Shown here: in pieces, positions 30,981-37,220 of the stretch | How the letters are laid out: each line of letters begins with the position of its first letter | Position numbering within the stretch: the stretch's first letter is position 1 | Assembly (NCBI GenBank): GCA_007116075.1 | Contig: SKJE01000071.1 | Location: 1 to 37,220, forward strand | Reading direction: 5' to 3' | DNA: 37,220 nucleotides | Source: Spirochaetia bacterium | Lineage (GTDB): Bacteria > Spirochaetota > Spirochaetia > PWKH01 | Translations under genes and position numbers: made by a program | Notes under the pieces: generated by a model | Databases searched by the model: none | What the model saw: only the letters and a program-made list of their open reading frames with translations | Told to the model about the DNA's origin: nothing

Positions 30981-32996
30981 CTACAGTGCTATCAGCACGA
31001 AGAACACCGGACCAAATATTACTGCAACCTTTCCAACCAGCTTGATCAGGATGTTCAATGACGGCCCTGCAGTATCCTTGAAGGGGTCACCCACAGTATC
31101 TCCAATCACTGATGCACTGTGAGCTTCACTTCCTTTACCTCCAAAATTTCCTGCCTCAATATACTTTTTGGCGTTGTCCCATGCACCGCCGGCGTTTGCC
31201 ATCATCACAGCCATGATGAAACCGGTCAGGAGAGACCCGAGCAGGAGTCCTGCAACAGCGTTGGGACCGAGGGTAAACCCAATGGCCAGTGGAGTAAGGA
31301 TTACCAGTACTCCCGGCAGCAGCATGGAGCGCAGGGCGCTCTTGGTCGCGATATCCACGCAGGATACATAATCAGGCTTCTCACTGCCATCCATGATACC
31401 CTTGATCTCAGCAAACTGTCGGCGAACCTCCGTGACAATTTCAAAACTCCCCTTCCCTACACTCTTCAAGGCTAAGGAGCTGAAGAGGAACGTGAGCATA
31501 CCGCCGATCATCACTCCAATAATGACATCCAGGTTGGTCAGGCTCGCAGTATCGATTTCTGCAACTTCAAAATAGGTAGCCAACCAGGCCAGGGAGGCTA
31601 AAGCAGCAGAACCGACAGCAAATCCCTTGCCCAATGCAGCAGTGGTGTTGCCTACCGCATCAAGGGCTTCACAGCGTCCGCGAACCTTGCTGCCGAGTCC
31701 TGCCATCTGGCTGATACCCGCTGCGTTATCAGCTATGGGACCGTAGCAGTCCATGGCAAGCAGCATACCTAAGTTTATCAGCATACCCAGAGCTGCTATC
31801 GCGATACCAAGCAAACCGCCCAGGAGGAATGAGATGAGGGTTGCCATGATCACCAGCAGTACCGGAAGAACGGTACTCATCATGCCGGTGGCCATCCCTT
31901 CGATGATGAGAATAGCTGATCCGTTTTCAGCACTGCGGGCTATATCCCGGGTTGGCTTATGGTCTGCGGAAGTAAAATATTCTGTAGACAGCGATATAAG
32001 GAATCCAGCTGCAAGACCGGCTATCAGTGCCCAGAAGAGCTCCAGGGATCCGATCATGTTCTTGATGATGAAAAAACTCACCGCCACCATCAGGATATTG
32101 CTGACATACACCCCCCGGTTCATTGCACCGTGAGCTTTGGATACCTGCTGATCGAAGTCTTCGGTCTCCAGTTCCCGGGGATTCACGCTGAGCGCTCCAA
32201 TGATTGATACAACAATACCCGAAGCGGCAAGCAGCAGCGGAAGGTACTTTCCTGTCTGGTGTCCGAATACTGAAATACCTAGCACCATTGCTGCGGCAAT
32301 AGATGATACGTAGGACTCAAAAAGGTCAGAGCCCATGCCTGCAACATCACCGACGTTATCACCGACGTTATCAGCTATGACTGCGGGATTGCGCGGATCA
32401 TCTTCAGGAATATTGCGCTCTACCTTCCCTACCAGATCGGCACCAACATCGGCACTCTTGGTGAAGATTCCTCCTCCGGCGCGCAGGAAAAGCGCTACCG
32501 ATGAGGCTCCAAAGGCAAAACCGAGCCATACGTAACTCTCATCCCATATAAAAGCAACCACCGAGAGCCCGATCAGCCCGAGTCCGACCACACAGAACCC
32601 CATAACTGCCCCGCTTTTAAATGCGATTCTGAGAGCCTTTGCCCAGCTTCCTACCGACGCCTGGGCAGTCCTCCCGTTGGCCAGGGTAGCAATATTCATG
32701 CCGAGCCACCCAGCCAGTGCTGAGGTCAGGGTCCCCGCCACATATGAAATTGCTACATAGGGCTTCGGTTCAATGAACAGCGCCAGAGCTATAGTGACTA
32801 CCAGGGTAAACACTGCCAGGGAGCGGTACTCCCTGCGAAGAAATGCCATAGATCCGGTACGTATTGCACGGGAGAGCTCCTGCATCACCTCAGATCCCTG
32901 ATCCTCTTTAAGAATTGACTTGATGAGATACACTACAAAGAGCAGGGCGAGAACTCCTCCCCCCAGAACAAATACACGTAGGATTATCAGACTCAT
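30981..32996 (-). CDS. hppA: Membrane-bound ion-translocating pyrophosphatase (HppA)
   Basis: A 671-aa polytopic enzyme that couples PPi hydrolysis to pumping of H+ or Na+ across the membrane. The active-site signature [11 protein letters not shown] is at residues 183-193, followed by [29 protein letters not shown], and a second acidic cluster ([17 protein letters not shown]) near the C-terminus. [18 protein letters not shown] carries Ala at the position that separates K+-dependent (Ala) from K+-independent (Lys) enzymes, so K+ dependence is predicted. Whether H+ or Na+ is pumped is not decided here. GGAGGTG lies 7 nt before the ATG, and a clear promoter lies upstream. Confidence 0.95.
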   Translation of the reverse strand: MSLIILRVFVLGGGVLALLFVVYLIKSILKEDQGSEVMQELSRAIRTGSMAFLRREYRSLAVFTLVVTIALALFIEPKPYVAISYVAGTLTSALAGWLGMNIATLANGRTAQASVGSWAKALRIAFKSGAVMGFCVVGLGLIGLSVVAFIWDESYVWLGFAFGASSVALFLRAGGGIFTKSADVGADLVGKVERNIPEDDPRNPAVIADNVGDNVGDVAGMGSDLFESYVSSIAAAMVLGISVFGHQTGKYLPLLLAASGIVVSIIGALSVNPRELETEDFDQQVSKAHGAMNRGVYVSNILMVAVSFFIIKNMIGSLELFWALIAGLAAGFLISLSTEYFTSADHKPTRDIARSAENGSAILIIEGMATGMMSTVLPVLLVIMATLISFLLGGLLGIAIAALGMLINLGMLLAMDCYGPIADNAAGISQMAGLGSKVRGRCEALDAVGNTTAALGKGFAVGSAALASLAWLATYFEVAEIDTASLTNLDVIIGVMIGGMLTFLFSSLALKSVGKGSFEIVTEVRRQFAEIKGIMDGSEKPDYVSCVDIATKSALRSMLLPGVLVILTPLAIGFTLGPNAVAGLLLGSLLTGFIMAVMMANAGGAWDNAKKYIEAGNFGGKGSEAHSASVIGDTVGDPFKDTAGPSLNILIKLVGKVAVIFGPVFFVLIAL

Positions 32997-33020
32997 GGGT
33001 ACACCTCCAAATGTCAGAGT

Positions 33021-33049
33021 AGTGTAACCTGAGTGTGTTGTGAGGTCAA
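33021..33049 (-). promoter_or_regulatory. Promoter of hppA
   Basis: On the minus strand, TTGACC (33044-33049, 5/6) and TACACT (33021-33026, 4/6) are 17 nt apart. The start is expected near 33014, giving a leader of about 18 nt with GGAGGTG. A run of nine A residues lies just upstream of the -35, like an UP element. Confidence 0.65.
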
Positions 33050-33095
33050 TTTTTTTTTCTACATCCCATACTTGACAACAGGCAGAAAACCGTTA

Positions 33096-35498
33096 CTAGC
33101 TGGTAACATCAGTATGTTGAAGCAGCACCGGCGAGGTATAGATTTTCCCGTTTACCTCAATCTGGTATTCCTGTTCCTCCATCCGGGTGATCGATATGTC
33201 GTACCAGCGGTCTCTGAACAACCGTCGAACCCGGGCAGAAGAGAGCCATGAGGGAAGTGCCGGATCGATAAGAAGCCCGTCGAATTCGGGCCGGATACCG
33301 AGCATATAGTGATGGGATACCAGCACATTCCATGAGGCGGTACCGGTCAGCCAGGAGTTTTTCGCCTCGCCGAATCGGGGTGCATCGGGTCCTGCAATCA
33401 TCTGGGAGTATACATAGGGCTCTGCCCGATGTATCTCGCTGATGGATTCACGGTAGGCGGGATTGATCAGCCGGTAGTAGGCATAGGCCTGGTCGGGATC
33501 TCCCTGGAGAATCTCTGCGATCATCACCCAGGGATTATTGTGGCAGAATATTCCTGCATTCTCCTTATATCCCGGTGGATATGAGGAGATTTCTCCGTAC
33601 TCCCGCCTGTAGCTGGTGAACGCCGGGGTATTGAGCTGGATGCCATGGTCACTGACCAGCAGCTGTTTCACCGCATCCAGGGCCCTCCTGGGATACCCCT
33701 CCTCCTCACCGATTCGAGCCATGGAACAGAACCCCTGGGGTTCAATAAAGATTTTTCCTTCTGAGTCTTCACTCGTACCAACAGGATTCATGTGGTCATC
33801 ATAGGCTCTCAGATACCATGAGCCATCCCATCCGTGGTCGATCACAGCTTTTTCGGTCAACTCAAGTTCCCGTTCAATACGAGCAGATTCCTCCAATCTT
33901 CCAGTTCTTCGACACAGCTCCGCCCAGTCCGGGGCAATGAAGGCAAAGATTCCTGCGATCAGGACACTTTCGGCCCGGTTTCCTCCCCGATTCTCACAGG
34001 TCTGGAATGACTCATCCGGATCATCGGAATACGCATTGAGGTTGAGACAGTCATTCCAGTCAGCTCGTCCAATAAGCGGCAGTCCATGGACTCCCTTGCT
34101 GCTGCTATAGTGCTCAAGCACGGCATGAAGATGATCCCAGAACTGCACAGGGGTATCCGGTTCATCAGCGAAGGTCACCGGTTCATCAAGGATAGTCCAG
34201 TCACCGGTCTCCTTGATATATGAAACCGCTGCATAGACCAGCCAGAGAGGATCATCATTGAATCCGGTACCGACATCTCCGTTACCTCTTTTGGTCATGG
34301 GCTGGTACTGATGGTATGCGCTTCCGTCGGTAAACTGAATTGAAGCAACGTCCAAAATACGCTGACGGCATTCGTCGGGTAGAAGGTGCATCACCCCAAG
34401 CATATCCTGGTTGGTATCCCTGAAACCTATCCCCCGTCCGATACCCGATTCATAGTAGGAGGCACTTCTGGACAGATAAAAGTTCTGGACGCACTGATAC
34501 TGATTCCATGTTGATGCCATACGGTCAAACGGGTCTTCACCTGTTTCTGCCTGAAATCGGCTGAGCAGCCGGTCCCAGTGGATACTCAAGTCTTCAAAAG
34601 CGCGGTCGACCTCTGACGGATTGCTGAAGCGATCCAGAACTCGCCGGGCATCTGAGGTCTCCGGTATTCCCGGGGAAGCCCATTTATTTTTATCCCGTTG
34701 ACTTTGGTAGCCGAGCATAAAGACAATCCGTCTGGATTCACCCGGTTCCAGGTGCAGACTGACCCGAAACGCCCCGATGGGGAACCACCCGCTCACTATG
34801 CTGTTCTCCGAACCGCCGCTGCGTGGTACCGCCGGGTCCCGATAGTCTCCGTCCGGGCCGAGGAATACTTCCCGATCGGTATCAAATCCGGAGGGGTCAC
34901 AGTTGACTCCGTACCAGCTGTAATGGTCTCTCCGTTCCCGGTACTCCGTGGTATGGCAGATCATGCTCGGTTCAAGATGCACCTCCCCAATATTGAGGTT
35001 TCTCTGGAAATTGGTCATATCATCAAGGGCATTGTAGTTACTAAACTCAACGCAGCTGTAGAATTCCATATCCCGTACGCTTTCGCTGACATTTTCCACA
35101 AGCACATCCTGGAGTTCAACCTGCTCGTCCCGGGGTATGCACCAGCGCAGACGAACCCTGATACCGTTGCGGGAAGAGGTAATCTCTGTAGTTCCCATTC
35201 CATGGCGGCAGGTAAAATCATCGAGGGTATATTTCATCGGTTTGTACAGTGGACTCCAGAGATCGCCTGCCTCATTAATATAGACATTCCTAGCACCCAC
35301 ATCCCGGGGTACCTGATGATACCGATACCGGGTCAGCCTGCGCAGCCGTGCATCCTGGTAGAACGTGTACCCGCCGCCCGTGTGGGAGATCAGGGAGAAA
35401 AGAGTACCGTTACCCAGGTAGTTAATCCAGGGACGTGGTGTATTGGGGGTTGTAATGACATATTCCCGTCGTTTGTCGTCAAAGTGTCCGTACTGCAT
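33096..35498 (-). CDS. GH94-family disaccharide phosphorylase (cellobiose/chitobiose phosphorylase-like)
   Basis: An 800-aa cytoplasmic phosphorylase that would cleave a beta-linked disaccharide with phosphate to give a sugar 1-phosphate and a free sugar. The start MQYGHFDDKRREYVITTPNTPRPWINYLG and GGYTFYQDARLRRLTRYRYH are diagnostic of GH94. The catalytic region GRADWNDCLNLN has its DWND at about residues 480-483, and KENAGIFCHNNPWVM lies downstream. The length matches cellobiose and N,N'-diacetylchitobiose phosphorylases (about 800 aa); the choice between them, or laminaribiose, is open. No signal peptide is present. AAGGAG lies 9 nt before the ATG. The gene is 25 nt downstream of the GH2-like gene, so they form an operon, probably under the ROK regulator. 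Confidence 0.92.
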   Translation of the reverse strand: MQYGHFDDKRREYVITTPNTPRPWINYLGNGTLFSLISHTGGGYTFYQDARLRRLTRYRYHQVPRDVGARNVYINEAGDLWSPLYKPMKYTLDDFTCRHGMGTTEITSSRNGIRVRLRWCIPRDEQVELQDVLVENVSESVRDMEFYSCVEFSNYNALDDMTNFQRNLNIGEVHLEPSMICHTTEYRERRDHYSWYGVNCDPSGFDTDREVFLGPDGDYRDPAVPRSGGSENSIVSGWFPIGAFRVSLHLEPGESRRIVFMLGYQSQRDKNKWASPGIPETSDARRVLDRFSNPSEVDRAFEDLSIHWDRLLSRFQAETGEDPFDRMASTWNQYQCVQNFYLSRSASYYESGIGRGIGFRDTNQDMLGVMHLLPDECRQRILDVASIQFTDGSAYHQYQPMTKRGNGDVGTGFNDDPLWLVYAAVSYIKETGDWTILDEPVTFADEPDTPVQFWDHLHAVLEHYSSSKGVHGLPLIGRADWNDCLNLNAYSDDPDESFQTCENRGGNRAESVLIAGIFAFIAPDWAELCRRTGRLEESARIERELELTEKAVIDHGWDGSWYLRAYDDHMNPVGTSEDSEGKIFIEPQGFCSMARIGEEEGYPRRALDAVKQLLVSDHGIQLNTPAFTSYRREYGEISSYPPGYKENAGIFCHNNPWVMIAEILQGDPDQAYAYYRLINPAYRESISEIHRAEPYVYSQMIAGPDAPRFGEAKNSWLTGTASWNVLVSHHYMLGIRPEFDGLLIDPALPSWLSSARVRRLFRDRWYDISITRMEEQEYQIEVNGKIYTSPVLLQHTDVTS

Positions 35499-35523
35499 GA
35501 TGTCGGCTCCTTGCTGTATGACA

Positions 35524-36123
35524 TTACATTACCAGCGGATCAGCCACTAAGCCGGGTACGCTGATACTTCCTGAAGTCCTTCCCATGACAGGGGAATAAT
35601 CGGGCTGAATATCCGGAAGCTCTACGGTAAGGGTAAAGGGAGTCTGGTCCTCTGTATGCTGAGGGACGTGAATATCTGATCCCGTCAATTGCTGCTCCAC
35701 TCCGCCGGGTTGTGCCAGATAGATCTTTCCGAATATCCCAGGACGATATGCCGCATCGCCTGGAATCCTGTGAAAGATGATACTCATATGGTTTTCCCCG
35801 TTCACAAGAAACGAGCCGACCGGGAACCGGTACTCCCGGAGGGTATGGGCAGCCCCTCCGATCAAGTATCCATTGAGAAACAGGTCGACGTCACCATGCA
35901 CCTTGGAAAGCAGGAGGAGTGCATCCCGGAATGAAGTGCAGTCATTGACCTGAAACGTTCTGGACAGTTCCCAGCCGGACTCAAGGAGGCAGGTAACCCG
36001 ATCCCCCGATACTGAGGGGATCGGGTCTTTGTGGATGTATCCCGGCAGCGTGCAGAGACAGGGCGGCATGGAGTCGGATAAATCCTGAACACTCCAAAAT
36101 CCGTTGAGCTGCACCGTTATCAT
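35524..36123 (-). CDS. Stand-alone GH2-type sugar-binding domain protein (beta-mannosidase N-terminal-like)
   Basis: A 199-aa protein matching the N-terminal jelly-roll domain of GH2 enzymes, especially beta-mannosidases: QLNGFWSVQDL, CTLPGYIHKDPI (VPGxVHxDL-like), ESGWELSRTFQV, then DVDLFLNGYLIGGAAHTLREYRF and VNGENHMSIIFHRIPGD. The immunoglobulin-like and TIM-barrel catalytic domains are absent. The ORF is closed by a proper stop 25 nt before the GH94 start, with no downstream frame that continues a GH2 enzyme, so this is not a simple frameshift. It lacks a signal peptide. GGAGG lies 6 nt before the ATG. It could be a carbohydrate-binding partner of the phosphorylase or a decayed enzyme; the intact frame and good start signals favour a functional protein. 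Confidence 0.7.
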   Translation of the reverse strand: MITVQLNGFWSVQDLSDSMPPCLCTLPGYIHKDPIPSVSGDRVTCLLESGWELSRTFQVNDCTSFRDALLLLSKVHGDVDLFLNGYLIGGAAHTLREYRFPVGSFLVNGENHMSIIFHRIPGDAAYRPGIFGKIYLAQPGGVEQQLTGSDIHVPQHTEDQTPFTLTVELPDIQPDYSPVMGRTSGSISVPGLVADPLVM

Positions 36124-36154
36124 AGATACCTCCAGAAACCATCTTGTATGGATC

Positions 36155-36176
36155 GTTAGTTTATTTTTGTACTAAC
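36155..36176. promoter_or_regulatory. Candidate ROK operator at the GH2-like/GH94 promoter
   Basis: GTTAGT (36155-36160) and ACTAAC (36171-36176) form a perfect inverted repeat with a 10-nt AT-rich spacer. It covers the predicted start of the minus-strand operon, just downstream of its -10. The ACTAAC half occurs again beside the ROK gene. XylR-type ROK operators contain a similar TTAGT...ACTAA arrangement (family knowledge). Confidence 0.55.
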
Positions 36177-36179
36177 TTA

Positions 36180-36208
36180 ACTATCGCATGGGAATCACAC
36201 ACCGTCAA
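36180..36208 (-). promoter_or_regulatory. Promoter of the GH2-like/GH94 operon
   Basis: On the minus strand, TTGACG (36203-36208, 5/6) and GATAGT (36180-36185, 4/6) are separated by 17 nt. Transcription is expected near 36173, inside the inverted repeat at 36155-36176. Confidence 0.6.
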
Positions 36209-36245
36209 GGAACTTTCTTTTCCTTTTTCACAGAGAATAATCATA

Positions 36246-36275
36246 TTGACTGCACCTTATATTCATGTAAATATT
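36246..36275 (+). promoter_or_regulatory. Candidate promoter of the ROK regulator gene
   Basis: TTGACT (36246-36251, 5/6) and AATATT (36270-36275, 4/6) are 18 nt apart. The start is expected near 36282, inside the inverted repeat at 36280-36302, suggesting autoregulation. Confidence 0.45.
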
Positions 36276-36279
36276 AACA

Positions 36280-36302
36280 AGTTGTTCTATTTTACAACTA
36301 AC
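36280..36302. promoter_or_regulatory. Candidate ROK operator beside the ROK gene
   Basis: AGTTGT (36280-36285) and ACAACT (36294-36299) form an inverted repeat, and the right arm runs into ACTAAC (36297-36302), the same half-site as in the operator at 36155-36176. It overlaps the predicted start of the ROK gene. Confidence 0.45.
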
Positions 36303-36313
36303 AAGGATAATTC

Positions 36314-37220
36314 ATGAATCGAACCAGGATCATTAACGCAACAAGAATACTCAACACCATCTGGATACACCGAACCGTCAGCAGAGTCGATATTGCACGG
36401 CTTCTGGATTTAAACAAGTCAACCGTTTCTCATATTATCGGAGAGTTTATGGAGGCCGGTATTCTTGTGGAGGACTCCATTGGTGAGTCATCCACCCAGG
36501 GAGGGCGAAGGCCCATCAACCTGCGCATGAACAGCTATTACGGCTGTGTCATCGGCCTGGAACTGAGACCTGATTCCTATACTGCCATAGGAACGGACCT
36601 GCAGGGAGTCATTCTCTTTGTGAAGACAGAACAGATGACCATCTCCGGGGATCGGCTCAAGGATGTTTTCTTTGAAATTATCCGAAGAATAGAACCTGAA
36701 TGCCTCCGGGTCCATCGTCCTATCCTCGGAATCGGGGTGGGTATAGCCGGCCCCCTAGATCCCTTCCGCCAAATCATCAGGTACTCGATTCCTATGGGGA
36801 TCGAGAGCCACTTTGATTTCTTTGATACCGTATCGAGGCATATGCCCCTTCCGGTTTTTCTCGACAACGATGCCAACTGCGGTGCCTGGGGGGAACTTGC
36901 CTTCCATCGCCAGAGGGAATTGAAAAACTTCATATTTACCCTGGTGGAATTTCGAGACATGGATCAGCAGCGAATCCGTGAAAAAACATCCGTCGGTCTC
37001 GGTATTGTGATAAACGGCAGTGTCTATTACGGACATGACTATTCAGCAGGAGAGTTCAGCAGCATCTTTCGGAAACCCGAGGACCAGGGGCAATTCTCTT
37101 TATCCAAGGGTGAAATCAATCGTCTGGAAGAGGATCCGGAACTTCTGGAACGGTTTATCCGGGAGCTTTCCAGGAATCTTGCCCTGCTGATCAACACCTT
37201 AAATATGAAGCGGATTTTTC
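36314..37220 (+). CDS. ROK-family transcriptional regulator (partial, cut by window end)
   Basis: The frame is open from ATG 36314 to the window edge (302 codons), so it is missing from the ORF track. The N-terminal winged HTH is visible (RVDIARLLDLNKSTVSHIIGEFMEAGILVE), followed by the linker GGRRPINLRM. The ROK kinase-like fold follows (GCVIGLELRP, GIGVGIAGPLDP, FLDNDANCGAWGELAFH), then GIVINGSVYYGHDYSAGEF. AAGGAT lies 5 nt before the start. It resembles XylR/NagC-type repressors that respond to a sugar. It is divergent from the GH2-like/GH94 operon, with paired candidate operators between, so it most likely represses that operon and itself. Confidence 0.9.
   Translation, partial: MNRTRIINATRILNTIWIHRTVSRVDIARLLDLNKSTVSHIIGEFMEAGILVEDSIGESSTQGGRRPINLRMNSYYGCVIGLELRPDSYTAIGTDLQGVILFVKTEQMTISGDRLKDVFFEIIRRIEPECLRVHRPILGIGVGIAGPLDPFRQIIRYSIPMGIESHFDFFDTVSRHMPLPVFLDNDANCGAWGELAFHRQRELKNFIFTLVEFRDMDQQRIREKTSVGLGIVINGSVYYGHDYSAGEFSSIFRKPEDQGQFSLSKGEINRLEEDPELLERFIRELSRNLALLINTLNMKRIF

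Noticed and set aside
33088-33106. GTTAC...GTAAC inverted repeat at the end of the GH94 gene
   Set aside because: There are only 5 bp per arm, partly within the coding sequence and with no T-run after it; too weak to call a terminator.
34698-35564. 288-aa + strand ORF
   Set aside because: It is antisense to the GH94 gene and has no recognisable domain.
1-37220. tRNA, rRNA, CRISPR array, transposase, phage or toxin-antitoxin genes
   Set aside because: I looked through all intergenic gaps (every gap without a gene is under 250 nt) and saw no cloverleaf-like, repeat-spacer or transposase signal.

Overview
The window most likely comes from a free-living spirochaete (phylum Spirochaetota, Spirochaeta/Salinispira-like). 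This is inferred from the mix of genes, not from a marker gene: an Mgl-type sugar importer, YesM/YesN-type signalling, carotenoid genes, a PTS EIIA domain fused to a diadenylate cyclase, a membrane pyrophosphatase and a GH94 phosphorylase. Base composition looks moderate (judged by eye, roughly half G+C) and coding density is very high. Many genes overlap by 4 or 20 nt. I see no rRNA, tRNA, CRISPR array, insertion sequence or phage gene.

Layout. (1) 68-3384: a sigma-70-like protein behind a good sigma-54 promoter match, then rdgB (house-cleaning NTP pyrophosphatase) and pepF (oligoendopeptidase F). (2) 3425-12858: a sugar-sensing and uptake block on the + strand: YesN-type response regulator, YesM/LytS-type histidine kinase, two tandem membrane-anchored sugar-binding proteins, then the ABC ATPase, the permease (with an odd coiled-coil tail) and the secreted binding protein, closed by a strong terminator. 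The order resembles the XylFII-LytS-YesN three-component system known from clostridia, but with a duplicated receptor. (3) 12996-17780: carotenoid and lipid genes: bi-domain lycopene cyclase, CrtI/CrtD-type desaturase, CrtZ-type hydroxylase, PlsC-type acyltransferase, MenA-like UbiA prenyltransferase and a small unknown. Three of these (crtZ, plsC, ubiA) have no Shine-Dalgarno and a -10 box placed so that transcripts would start at or within 2 nt of the ATG. (4) 17907-21073: a hybrid sensor kinase with a solute-binding sensor domain, coupled to an N-formylglutamate amidohydrolase-family gene. (5) 21000-26187: a GH3-family acyl-adenylate enzyme with an RpiR regulator, divergent from a GyrI-like protein plus a NimA/PNPOx-like protein; then a second carotenoid-desaturase-like flavoenzyme. 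(6) 26313-32996: EIIA-diadenylate cyclase fusion, HAD 5'-nucleotidase, Na+-coupled NSS symporter, an unlisted 57-aa protein with its own promoter and terminator, and the ion-pumping pyrophosphatase HppA. (7) 33096-37220: GH94 disaccharide phosphorylase, a stand-alone GH2-type sugar-binding domain, and a divergent ROK regulator that runs off the window; matching inverted repeats sit at both divergent promoters.

The best candidates for something under-described are the PTS EIIA-DacZ-like fusion (possible coupling of carbon or phosphotransfer status to c-di-AMP), the duplicated membrane-anchored sugar receptor next to its kinase, and the cluster of apparently leaderless pigment/lipid genes. All functions are read from the translated sequences by eye; no database search was run.
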